Below are positions 55,206 through 62,683 of a stretch of 64,000 nucleotides of DNA, in pieces (the first letter of the stretch is position 1; each line of letters starts with the position of its first letter). The translations under genes were made by a program, and so were the position numbers. The notes beneath the pieces were generated by a model. The model did not search any database. It saw only the letters and a list, made by a program, of their open reading frames with translations, and had not been told where the DNA came from. Source of the DNA: Paraburkholderia aromaticivorans. GTDB lineage: Bacteria; Pseudomonadota; Gammaproteobacteria; Burkholderiales; Burkholderiaceae. The stretch covers positions 2,604,001-2,668,000 of the forward strand of contig NZ_CP022989.1 of assembly GCF_002278075.1 (NCBI RefSeq). The letters are read 5' to 3'.

Positions 55206-57011
55206 ATGAGTCTCGTCGAAGTAAAAGTGCCGGATATCGGTGACTTCAAGGATGTCGATGTCATCGAAGTCAATATCAAACCGGGCGATGTCATCGAGAA
55301 TGAACAGGCGCTGATGACGCTCGAGTCCGATAAGGCCTCCATCGAAGTGCCGAGCGACACCGCCGGCACCGTCAAGGAAGTACGCGTCAAAGCCGGCGAC
55401 AAAGTCTCGCAAGGCACGGTGATCGCGCTCGTCGAAACATCGGCGGACGCGGCGCCCGCGAAAGATGCACCGAAGGCTGCGGCTAAAGAACCTGAGAAAG
55501 CGCCCGCTCAAGCGGAGGCCAAACCGCAGGCGGCCCAGGCGGCGGCTCCGGCCAAAGCGGCAACCCCCGCGCCGCAAGCGGGCAGCTTCTCCGGCAGCGC
55601 GGATATCGAATGCGACATGCTCGTGCTCGGCTCGGGCCCCGGCGGTTATTCGGCGGCATTCCGCTCGGCCGATCTCGGCATGAAGACCGTGCTCGTCGAG
55701 CGTTACGCGACGCTGGGCGGCGTGTGTCTGAACGTCGGCTGTATTCCGTCGAAGGCGCTGCTGCACACCGCGCTCGTGATCGACGAAGCCGAAGCGCTCG
55801 GCGCGCACGGCATCACGTTCGCCAAGCCGCAGATCGATCTGGACAAGCTGCGCGACTTCAAGTCGGGCGTGGTCAAGAAGCTGACCGGCGGTCTCGCCGG
55901 CATGGCGAAGATGCGCAAGGTCGAAGTCGTGACGGGTAACGGCACGTTCGTCGATCCGCATCACATGGAAGTGCAGACCGAAGGCGGCAAGAAGGTCGTC
56001 AGGTTCAGGCAGGCGATCATCGCCGCGGGCTCTGAAGCGGTGAAGCTGCCGTTCATTCCGGAAGATCCGCGGGTGGTCGATTCGACCGGCGCGCTCGAAC
56101 TGCGTCAGATTCCGCAGCGCATGCTGGTGATCGGCGGCGGTATCATCGGTCTGGAAATGGCCACGGTGTACGCCACGCTCGGCGCGAAGATCGACGTGGT
56201 CGAAATGCTCGACGGCCTGATGGCCGGCGCGGATCGCGATCTGGTCAAGGTCTGGGAGAAGTACAACAGCAAGCGTTTCGCGAACGTCATGCTGAAGACC
56301 AGGACGACCGGTGCGCAAGCGAAAGACGACGGCATCTACGTCTCGTTCGAAGGCGAAAAGGCGCCGGCCGAAGCGCAACGCTATGACCTGGTGCTGGTCG
56401 CCGTCGGCCGTACGCCGAATGGCAAGAAGATCGGTGCGGACAAGGCCGGCGTCGCGGTGACGGATCGCGGCTTTATCGACGTCGACAGGCAGATGCGCAC
56501 CAACGTGCCGCATATCTTCGCGATCGGCGATATCGTCGGTCAACCGATGCTCGCGCACAAGGCGGTGCACGAAGGCCACGTAGCGGCAGAAGCGGCGCAT
56601 GGCGAGAAGGCGTATTTCGACGCGCTGCAGATTCCGTCGGTGGCTTACACCGATCCGGAAGTGGCGTGGGCCGGCAAGACGGAAGACCAGTTGAAGGCGG
56701 CCGGCATCAAGTACGGCAAAGCGGTGTTCCCGTGGGCGGCATCGGGCCGCGCGATCGCGAATGGCCGCGACGAAGGCTTCACGAAGCTGCTGTTCGACGA
56801 GGAAACGCATCGCGTGATCGGCGGCGGGATTGTCGGTCTGAACGCGGGCGACCTGATCAGCGAAGTGTGTCTCGCGGTCGAAATGGGTGCGGACGCAACG
56901 GATATCGGCAAGACGATTCATCCGCATCCGACGCTCGGCGAATCGATCGGTATGGCCGCCGAGTTGTATGAAGGCGTGTGTACCGATTTGCCGCCGCAGA
57001 AAAAGAAGTAA
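55206..57011 (+). CDS. lpdA: Dihydrolipoamide dehydrogenase (E3) with N-terminal lipoyl domain
   Basis: A 601-residue flavoprotein that reoxidises the E2 lipoyl group with NAD. It carries its own lipoyl domain (residues 1-78, Lys43 in ESDKASIEV) and an Ala/Pro/Lys linker to about 130, giving a longer protein than the 470-residue E3 of E. coli. The FAD site is GSGPGGYS (142-149). The redox-active cysteines are Cys174 and Cys179 in GGVCLNVGCIPSKAL. NAD binds at GGGIIGLEMA, and the His-Glu pair is in HPHPTLGES. It starts 121 bp after aceF with AAGGGGACACTA upstream. It closes the operon before a strong terminator. Confidence 0.97.
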   Translation: MSLVEVKVPDIGDFKDVDVIEVNIKPGDVIENEQALMTLESDKASIEVPSDTAGTVKEVRVKAGDKVSQGTVIALVETSADAAPAKDAPKAAAKEPEKAPAQAEAKPQAAQAAAPAKAATPAPQAGSFSGSADIECDMLVLGSGPGGYSAAFRSADLGMKTVLVERYATLGGVCLNVGCIPSKALLHTALVIDEAEALGAHGITFAKPQIDLDKLRDFKSGVVKKLTGGLAGMAKMRKVEVVTGNGTFVDPHHMEVQTEGGKKVVRFRQAIIAAGSEAVKLPFIPEDPRVVDSTGALELRQIPQRMLVIGGGIIGLEMATVYATLGAKIDVVEMLDGLMAGADRDLVKVWEKYNSKRFANVMLKTRTTGAQAKDDGIYVSFEGEKAPAEAQRYDLVLVAVGRTPNGKKIGADKAGVAVTDRGFIDVDRQMRTNVPHIFAIGDIVGQPMLAHKAVHEGHVAAEAAHGEKAYFDALQIPSVAYTDPEVAWAGKTEDQLKAAGIKYGKAVFPWAASGRAIANGRDEGFTKLLFDEETHRVIGGGIVGLNAGDLISEVCLAVEMGADATDIGKTIHPHPTLGESIGMAAELYEGVCTDLPPQKKK

Positions 57012-57057
57012 TACGGTTCGGCCCCGTCCGCATTCATGCGGGCAGGCCGGATGACAT

Positions 57058-57098
57058 AAAAAACGGCGCGTCCCGCAAAGGACGCGCCGTTTTTTTTG
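57058..57098 (+). terminator. Terminator of the aceE-aceF-lpdA operon
   Basis: AACGGCGCGTCC (57062-57073), loop CGCAAA, and the complementary arm are followed by seven or more T residues. Confidence 0.93.
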
Positions 57099-57298
57099 AG
57101 CAGCAGAGTGGGGCGGTTACCGCGCAACGACGGCGTTATCGGCACATGTGAAGTGAACGAAACGGCGACGGGACAAAAGCGGCGGGAAAAAAATCCCGGC
57201 CTTGCGCCGGGCAAACGATACGCTATGCAACGTATCGGAGCGTTCGGCCAATTAACACCGTGCGAGCGGCAACGGCACGACGCTGTTGCTTGCGGTAA

Positions 57299-57328
57299 CG
57301 CCGGCACAGCGAGTGAGCTGTGCCGGCG
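57299..57328. terminator. Hairpin at the 3' side of the phasin gene
   Basis: CGCCGGCACAGC and GCTGTGCCGGCG form a perfect 12-bp stem with loop GAGTGA, 40 bp past the phasin stop. No T-tract is present, so it may stabilise the mRNA or terminate weakly. Confidence 0.45.
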
Positions 57329-57367
57329 CTCAATGATGCCTGCGGGGATGATGCTTGAGACGGAAGC

Positions 57368-57940
57368 TTAGACTGCCTTCTTGGCCGAGCGCGAAGCTTG
57401 TGCAGCGGCTTGCGAAGCTGCCTTCGATGCGGCCGTTGCAGCTGCGTTGAAGTTGCTTTCAGCGATTTCGACAGCTTGCTTGGTTGCCTTGTGAACCGTT
57501 TCGTACGTGGTGTTGGCGGCGGTAATGGCCGACTTCATCACGGCGACAGCGGTTTCCGAACCAGCCGGGGCATTCTTTGCAACGTTTTCGACGAGCGATT
57601 GGACCTTGCGGTTTTGCTCTTCGAATTGTGCTTCCGCGACGCGGGTGAATTCGCCTTGCGTTGCCGAAACGATCTCATACACGTGACGGCCGTACGACAG
57701 CGCCTTTTCGGCCACCGGCTGGGCAAGGCTTGCCTGCAGTGCCAGCAGTTCCTGTGCGTCTTTCACCGACAGCGCGCGTTGGGCATTTTCCTGGCTTTCC
57801 GCGAGCGTCGATTTCACGACCTGCAGGTTCAGCTCAACCAGCTTTTCGACGCCTTCGAATGCTTTGGTCGTCAGGCCGAACAGCGTTTCAAAATTGGCTT
57901 TCTGGGCTGCGGCGAATTGCTCGGGGGTCAGCAGAGTCAT
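57368..57940 (-). CDS. phaP: Phasin (polyhydroxyalkanoate granule-associated protein)
   Basis: A 190-residue phasin of the Burkholderia/Cupriavidus type. The N-terminal phasin_2 domain starts [20 protein letters not shown] and continues [20 protein letters not shown]. Long amphipathic helices follow. The C-terminus is Ala/Lys/Ser-rich ([19 protein letters not shown]). Phasins coat storage granules and control their size. The gene has its own promoter (58055-58082 on the minus strand) and two copies of an operator-like motif that could bind the repressor PhaR. Confidence 0.95.
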   Translation of the reverse strand: MTLLTPEQFAAAQKANFETLFGLTTKAFEGVEKLVELNLQVVKSTLAESQENAQRALSVKDAQELLALQASLAQPVAEKALSYGRHVYEIVSATQGEFTRVAEAQFEEQNRKVQSLVENVAKNAPAGSETAVAVMKSAITAANTTYETVHKATKQAVEIAESNFNAAATAASKAASQAAAQASRSAKKAV

Positions 57941-58030
57941 GATTTACGCTCCTGGATCGCGGTCTGTCTATGCGGACCGCATTGGGTAAGTGGTGAGACA
58001 CATTGGTGCGTCCCGCCGGACCGCGATGTA

Positions 58031-58042
58031 TTGTGCATCGCA
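58031..58042 (-). promoter_or_regulatory. Operator-like motif copy 1 (downstream of phaP -10)
   Basis: On the minus strand it reads TGCGATGCACAA; it agrees with copy 2 at 11 of 12 bases and lies just downstream of the -10 element. A PhaR site is a reasonable guess. Confidence 0.45.
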
Positions 58043-58054
58043 GCAATGGTTCCC

Positions 58055-58082
58055 ATTTTAGGATGCTGGCAACGAATGTCAA
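58055..58082 (-). promoter_or_regulatory. Sigma-70 promoter of phaP
   Basis: TTGACA, 16-bp spacer, TAAAAT on the minus strand, about 115 bp upstream of the phasin start. Confidence 0.85.
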
Positions 58083-58089
58083 GTGTTTT

Positions 58090-58101
58090 TTGTGCGTCGC
58101 A
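58090..58101 (-). promoter_or_regulatory. Operator-like motif copy 2 (upstream of phaP -35)
   Basis: On the minus strand it reads TGCGACGCACAA, with the palindromic core GTGCGACGCAC. It lies just upstream of the -35 element, 59 bp from copy 1. Confidence 0.45.
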
Positions 58102-58647
58102 CCATATTAAGAAATTACTGATAAAACAAGATGTTATGCACTGAGCATGACGCCTGCATGACGCAGGTCAAATTGAGTGTTGCACCGCGCTGGTGCGAGA
58201 AAAATGCCGTATTGATTGGCACGTTGGTGAGGCATTTTGACCTCCCAGCGCATGCTGGAAGGGAAGGCGCTAACATCCGACAATTCGCGAACAACGTGAG
58301 TTGCAAATCGATGTAAACCGGAAAGTGTCACGGAACGTTAACGACACAATTCGGTCGAATGCGCGTCGGCGGTTTCCAGCGGACGTTTAACAAATCCGTG
58401 CAATTCCGGCGTCGTACCGTTTCACCGATAGGGCTCGACCTGCCGAGCCTTGACCGTATTTCCCCTGATCAAGGTTGTCTCGAAATTGCCGTTATGCTGG
58501 AAGAATCACCTCGATTCTCGCGTATGGCGGCAGCAGCGAGGCGATGCGCCCCGGCGATCGTTTTTTTCGATCGGGATGAGGCACTTATTCGTGTTTTGCG
58601 ATCGGAGCTTACAAGCCGGTTTAAGGAGCGCTCATAAGTGCTTCAAA
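58102..58647. other. Intergenic region between phaP and pbpG
   Basis: No supported gene in about 550 bp. The dyad TGCACC-GCGCT-GGTGCG at 58181-58197 fits the NtrC-type pattern GCAC-N6-GGTGC seen at glnA. No sigma-54 promoter with intact GG/GC is placed near it. Confidence 0.45.
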
Positions 58648-58676
58648 TTGCTAATTTTTCGTTGTTTTACTACACT
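58648..58676 (+). promoter_or_regulatory. Candidate sigma-70 promoter of pbpG
   Basis: TTGCTA, 17-bp spacer, TACACT, about 37 bp upstream of the chosen start. Confidence 0.5.
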
Positions 58677-58712
58677 TGCGGAAAACCTCTCGCCGCTCCC
58701 TACCGAACACCC

Positions 58713-59885
58713 ATGAAAACCGACATGTTTTCGTCGCTAAAAGTGATCCACGGCGCGGCCCGCAGCACCGCTCTGTCGGTGGCCGCCTCCATGGTCATCG
58801 CAGCGGCGTTCGCTACGCCTGTGAGCGCTTTTGCCGCCACGCCCGCCGAACCTGCAAAAACCTCCAAACACGCGAAAGCGGCCAAGAAGCCGGCCGCCGC
58901 CCCTGCCAAGGTGTCGAAGGCATCGAAAGCCGCGGTGGCCAAGACCGCAGCCGCTGAAGACGACGCGCCACGCGCGGGCGCCAAGCGCAAGCGCGTGACG
59001 TACACGTCGAATGGCCGTCACCACTCCGTGGTGCGGCGCGTCGCGTACGAGCCGCGTTCGCCGAGCGTCGGCCAAGCTTTCGGTCTGCACGAAACGCCGG
59101 ACGCGCTCATGCTGCGCTCGAGCGTCGCTTACGTGATCGATCAGAACTCCGGCGAACCGCTTTTCGACAAGAATTCGCGCGCCGTGGTGCCGATCGCGTC
59201 GATCACGAAGTTGATGACGGCGATGGTGGTGCTCGACTCGAAAGAGCCGATGACCGACCAGATCGAAGTCACCGACGAAGACCGCGACTACGAAAAGAAC
59301 ACCGGCTCGCGCCTGTCGGTGGGCTCCGTGCTGTCGCGTGAGGACATGCTGCATATCGCGCTGATGGCTTCTGAGAATCGCGCGGCCGCGGCGCTGTCGC
59401 GTTACTTCCCGGGCGGCCGTCCGGCGTTCCTCGCGGCCATGAACGCGAAAGCGAGGCAACTCGGCATGACCGACACGCACTTTGAAAACCCGACGGGTTT
59501 GACGAGCCAGAACGTGTCGAGCGCGCGCGACCTCGTGAAGATGGTCAACGCGGCCTATCAGTATCCGCTGATCCGCAGGTTCTCGACCGATCGCAGCTAC
59601 GAGGTGTACACCGGCAAGCGCTCGCTCGCGTACAACAGCACGAATGCGCTGGTGCGTAACCCGACGTGGGACATCGGCCTGCAAAAGACCGGCTTCATCA
59701 ACGAAGCGGGCGAGTGCCTCGTGATGCAGGCGACCATTCACGGCCGTCCGATGATCATGGTGCTGCTCGATTCGTCGGGTAAGTACTCGCGGTTCGCGGA
59801 CGCAACACGTCTGCGCACGTGGCTGGATAACGGCGGCGATCAGCCGCGCATCACCAGCGCGGACGCCAGCGGTGCGGGCACCTGA
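58713..59885 (+). CDS. pbpG: Serine-type D-Ala-D-Ala endo/carboxypeptidase (PbpG-like, S11)
   Basis: A 390-residue periplasmic low-molecular-weight penicillin-binding protein. A signal peptide (about residues 1-42, ending SAFAA) is followed by a Lys/Ala-rich, probably unfolded linker (about 45-100). The peptidase domain comes next: SxxK as ASITKLMTA, SxN as MASENRAA, and KTG in GLQKTGFINEAGEC. It trims or cleaves peptidoglycan cross-links, as PBP7 of E. coli. I chose the ATG at 58713; the next Met at 58725 is an alternative. A strong hairpin terminator follows, now flanked by an insertion sequence. Confidence 0.92.
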   Translation: MKTDMFSSLKVIHGAARSTALSVAASMVIAAAFATPVSAFAATPAEPAKTSKHAKAAKKPAAAPAKVSKASKAAVAKTAAAEDDAPRAGAKRKRVTYTSNGRHHSVVRRVAYEPRSPSVGQAFGLHETPDALMLRSSVAYVIDQNSGEPLFDKNSRAVVPIASITKLMTAMVVLDSKEPMTDQIEVTDEDRDYEKNTGSRLSVGSVLSREDMLHIALMASENRAAAALSRYFPGGRPAFLAAMNAKARQLGMTDTHFENPTGLTSQNVSSARDLVKMVNAAYQYPLIRRFSTDRSYEVYTGKRSLAYNSTNALVRNPTWDIGLQKTGFINEAGECLVMQATIHGRPMIMVLLDSSGKYSRFADATRLRTWLDNGGDQPRITSADASGAGT

Positions 59886-59925
59886 AGCGGTTCCTCAGCG
59901 GCCGGTTTGCGAACCGGTCCGCAAT

Positions 59926-59956
59926 AAAAAAGCCTCGCACCTGCGAGGCTTTTTTT
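59926..59956. terminator. Bidirectional terminator after pbpG
   Basis: AAAGCCTCGCA and TGCGAGGCTTT form a stem with A-tract on one side and seven T on the other. The insertion sequence entered within this T-tract. Confidence 0.9.
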
Positions 59957-59958
59957 AT
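59951..59958. repeat. Left target-site duplication of the IS
   Basis: TTTTTTAT, identical to 61668-61675. Confidence 0.9.
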
Positions 59959-59995
59959 GGCTCGTCGGCGGAATCTGTGGGTGGTTTGATGCGAT

Positions 59996-60415
59996 TCATG
60001 AGGGACAGAGGAAGCGATAGAGTTTCTTGCAGGTAGCGTCAAAGGCGTTCTGCTCGTGCTCGGAGAGGTGCCTCGAAAGCGGGCCACCGAACTCGTGGAT
60101 CTCATTGAGAAGCAGTGTGCGGGCATCCATGGCGGCTAAGTCCGGATCGACGTGACGGACTTCGATGAGATGGCCACCAAGCATCCAAAGGTGATCGCGG
60201 TGGCGGTGCAACGTTTTGCGGGCATAGCCGTGGGTCAGCAGGTGTTGCAGGAAAGGTGTGAAGACCTTCACGAGCGCCTGTCCGAATGGGATGTCCTCGT
60301 CCTCGAAGCGCCATGAGGCAGGCCAGTTCTGCAAGTCCGGGACGTAGCGCTCCAGTGCGTGCGGATCTGAGGTAACAATAGCGTCTTTACTGATTCCCGC
60401 GCGCTTGCTAACCAT
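59996..60415 (-). CDS. IS passenger protein, unknown function
   Basis: A 139-residue soluble protein encoded within the element, opposite to the transposase. The two ATG codons overlap head-on (60415 on minus, 60414 on plus). The middle (KVFTPFLQHLLTHGYARKTL then HRHRDHLWMLGG) reminds me of the helical core-binding domain of tyrosine recombinases, but no catalytic domain follows. The N-terminus is VSKRAGISKDAIVTSDPHAL. It could be an accessory DNA-binding factor of transposition or a regulator. The family is not one I can name. Confidence 0.75.
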   Translation of the reverse strand: MVSKRAGISKDAIVTSDPHALERYVPDLQNWPASWRFEDEDIPFGQALVKVFTPFLQHLLTHGYARKTLHRHRDHLWMLGGHLIEVRHVDPDLAAMDARTLLLNEIHEFGGPLSRHLSEHEQNAFDATCKKLYRFLCPS

Positions 60416-61661
60416 GTTGCTGACCCGCCTGCTCAATGCCTGCCATCATTTTCCCGGCTTCGTCTATGAAAGTGCCCGACTGTGCGAGCAGTCCAAAACC
60501 ATCGAGATCGACGTGCGGCCACGCAAGGGTTCGAAGCCGATCTGTTCGTGTTGCAACCGGCCTGGCAGCGGCTATGACACGCTCGCATCGCGTAGTTTCG
60601 AATTTATTCCGATCTGGGGCTTCGCGGTGATTTTGCTGTACGCCATGCGCCGCGTCGACTGCCGTGAGTGCGGCGTGAAGGTCGAGACGGTGCCGTGGGC
60701 CATCGGCAAGCACACGCTGACCAAGGCCTACATGCTGTTTCTCGCGCAGTGGGCACGCAAGCTCTCCTGGAAAGAGACAGCGCAAAGCTTTCGCACCAGT
60801 TGGGAGAAGGTTGCCCAGGCGGTGGAGTGGGTGGTCGACTGGGGGCTGGCCCATCGCGAACTCGGCACCATCCGCGCTTTGGGCGTCGATGAAATCCAGT
60901 ATGGCCGAGGGCACAATTATCTCACGCTGGTCTATCAGATCGAGGCCAGCTGCGTGCGCCTGCTTTGGGTTGGCCAGGAGCGCACGAAGGAAAGCTTCGC
61001 AAAGTTCTTCGTCATGATCGGCAAACGGTTGTGCGAGCAGGTCGAGTTCGTCTGCTCGGACATGTGGCGGCCCTACATCGAGATGATCGCACTACATTGC
61101 CCCAACGCGCTGAACATCCTCGACCGCTTCCACATCGTTGCCAAAATGAACAAGGCGATCGACGAGGTTCGCGCCGAGGAAGCTCGCCGCATGACCCGCG
61201 ACGGCTATGAGCCAGTCCTCAAGAAGTCCCGCTGGTGTTTGCTCAAGCGGCCAGAGAACCTTACTGACAATCAGCGACTGCGCCTGCGCGATCTGCTGCA
61301 CTACAACCTGCGCAGTGTCCGCGCCTATCTTCTCAAGGAGGAGTTCCAGCAGATCTGGGATTACATCTCGCCTGTCTGGGCAGGCAAGTTCCTCGATCAG
61401 TGGTGCACCCGGGTCATGCGCTCACGCATCGAACCAATGAAGAAGTTCGCACGCACCGTGCGCGCCCATCGAGAACTGATTCTCAACTACTTTCATGCGC
61501 GCAAGCAGTTCTCCAGCGGAATCGTCGAGGGTTTGAACAACAAGGCCAAAGTCACCATGAGAAAAGCGTACGGCTTCCGGACGTTTCGAACGACGGAAAT
61601 CGCGCTATATCATGCACTTGGCAATTTGCCCGAGCCGCCGACAACCCACACTTTTTACTGA
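60414..61661 (+). CDS. ISL3-family transposase
   Basis: A 415-residue DDE transposase. The N-terminal zinc-finger region has CSCCNRPGSGYD and CRECGVKVETVPW. The middle holds a helix-turn-helix (WKETAQSFRTSWEKVAQAVE). The catalytic core begins at GVDEIQYGRGHNYLTLVY (first Asp), then VCSDMWRPYIEMI (second Asp), FHIVAKMNKAIDEVR, and the final Glu in FSSGIVEGLNNKAKVTMRKA. All family positions appear intact, so it is probably active. Its last codons form part of the right inverted repeat. Confidence 0.95.
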   Translation: MLLTRLLNACHHFPGFVYESARLCEQSKTIEIDVRPRKGSKPICSCCNRPGSGYDTLASRSFEFIPIWGFAVILLYAMRRVDCRECGVKVETVPWAIGKHTLTKAYMLFLAQWARKLSWKETAQSFRTSWEKVAQAVEWVVDWGLAHRELGTIRALGVDEIQYGRGHNYLTLVYQIEASCVRLLWVGQERTKESFAKFFVMIGKRLCEQVEFVCSDMWRPYIEMIALHCPNALNILDRFHIVAKMNKAIDEVRAEEARRMTRDGYEPVLKKSRWCLLKRPENLTDNQRLRLRDLLHYNLRSVRAYLLKEEFQQIWDYISPVWAGKFLDQWCTRVMRSRIEPMKKFARTVRAHRELILNYFHARKQFSSGIVEGLNNKAKVTMRKAYGFRTFRTTEIALYHALGNLPEPPTTHTFY

Positions 61662-61667
61662 CGAACC

Positions 61668-61675
61668 TTTTTTAT
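61668..61675. repeat. Right target-site duplication of the IS
   Basis: TTTTTTAT, identical to 59951-59958. Confidence 0.9.
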
Positions 61676-61680
61676 TGCCG

Positions 61681-61701
61681 GTAAGCCGGGTGCCGGCTTA
61701 C
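61681..61701. terminator. Hairpin overlapping the IclR stop codon
   Basis: GTAAGCCGG and CCGGCTTAC around GTG; it has no T-tract on the minus strand and may be a weak terminator. Confidence 0.35.
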
Positions 61702-62504
61702 GCGTGATGACTATGCGAATGGTCCTGCGCGGGCTGCGGCCGATAGCCTAGCGACTCGGAGATCATCAGCGCGGTCTGGCTGAGTTGGCCGAGCCAGGAG
61801 TCCTGCAGGCGGTCCGCCGGCGCCGACAGCGACAGACCGGCGACCAGCTTGCCGGTGTCGTCGTAAATGCCGGCGGCGATGCAGCGCACGCCCAGTTCCA
61901 GTTCTTCGTTATCGCGCGCGCAGGCTTGCTGGCGTACGTGCGACAGCTCGCGCTCCAGTTTGGTCAGGTCGGTAATGCTGTTCTGCGTGTGGCCTGACAA
62001 ACCGGTGCGAGTGGCGTAAGCCCGTACGCGGGTGGATTCGTCCGCGGCGAGGAAGAGCTTGCCCACCGAGGTCAGATGCAACGGCGCCCGCCCGCCGATG
62101 GCGCGCACCACCTGCATGCCGGAACGCTCGGAATAAGCGCGTTCGATATAGACGATCTCGTCGCCCTGGCGCACCGACAGGTTCACCGTCTGGCCGGTCT
62201 GGCGATGCAGTTCCCGCATCGGCGTGAGCGCCGCGTCGCGTACCGACAGGCGGGCTTTGACCAGATTGCCGAGTTCGAGCAGACGCATGCCGAGACGGTA
62301 AGTGCCGGGGTCGGACCGGTCCACCAGCCGGCACATCACCATGTCGTTCAGGATGCGGTGCGCGGTGGAAGGGTGCAGTTCGGTGCGGATGGCGAGTTCT
62401 TTCAGGCTGACCGGGTCGCTATGCGCAGCGAGTGCATCGAGCAGGCGCATCATGCGTTCGATCACCTGGATCGAAGTTTTGGGATCCGGGTTCGTATCGC
62501 TCAT
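61698..62504 (-). CDS. IclR-family transcriptional regulator
   Basis: A 268-residue regulator. The winged helix at about 10-75 (VIERMMRLLDALAAHSDPVS, LHPSTAHRILNDMVMCRLVD) is followed by the IclR effector domain with YIERAYSERSGMQVVRAIGG, APLHLTSVGKLFLA, and ELGVRCIAAGIYD near the end. The C-terminus is His-rich (DHSHSHHA). It diverges from lutA with 180 bp between the starts, so it likely controls the lactate-use genes. The ATG at 62504 has no good ribosome site; a TTG eight codons upstream is possible. Confidence 0.9.
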   Translation of the reverse strand: MSDTNPDPKTSIQVIERMMRLLDALAAHSDPVSLKELAIRTELHPSTAHRILNDMVMCRLVDRSDPGTYRLGMRLLELGNLVKARLSVRDAALTPMRELHRQTGQTVNLSVRQGDEIVYIERAYSERSGMQVVRAIGGRAPLHLTSVGKLFLAADESTRVRAYATRTGLSGHTQNSITDLTKLERELSHVRQQACARDNEELELGVRCIAAGIYDDTGKLVAGLSLSAPADRLQDSWLGQLSQTALMISESLGYRPQPAQDHSHSHHA

Positions 62505-62525
62505 GGGAGGAATCAGTTGACGCGT

Positions 62526-62652
62526 CAAACAGCGGAAATTGATTGTATCCCGTATAGTGAAAAAAAAGAAAGCGCTTGGAGCCGTTATTCCAATTTAACT
62601 TGACCTACGTCCTATGCCTTCCGGCCGTTGGTATTGTGCGCCAAACAGCGGA
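62526..62652. promoter_or_regulatory. 11-bp direct repeats in the IclR-lutA intergenic region
   Basis: CAAACAGCGGA occurs at 62526-62536 and again at 62642-62652, in the same orientation 116 bp apart. They lie on either side of the expected divergent promoters, as operators would. IclR binding is inferred. Confidence 0.4.
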
Positions 62653-62683
62653 TAATCAGGCACGTTTTCCCGAAGGAGGGCTC

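Larger units (their letters stand above)
59959..61667. mobile_element. ISL3-family insertion sequence, complete, 1709 bp
   Basis: The element is bounded by imperfect terminal inverted repeats, left GGCTCGTCGGCGGAATC and continuing TGTGGGTGGT, right (reverse complement) GGTTCGTCAGTAAAAAGTGT, with 19 of 27 matches. It is flanked on both sides by the same 8 bases, TTTTTTAT (59951-59958 and 61668-61675), which is the duplication size of the ISL3 family. It carries an intact transposase and a small divergent gene. The perfect target duplication and intact ORFs point to a recent insertion. No other copy is in this window. Confidence 0.93.

Noticed and set aside
58181..58240. Sigma-54 promoter near the NtrC-like dyad (TGGCACGTTGGTGAG)
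   Set aside because: The GG is present but the GC at -12 is replaced by AG, so a core invariant base is missing.
59959..61667. Composite transposon or genomic island around the IS
   Set aside because: A single element with perfect 8-bp duplications and core genes on both sides; no second copy and no cargo beyond the small passenger gene.
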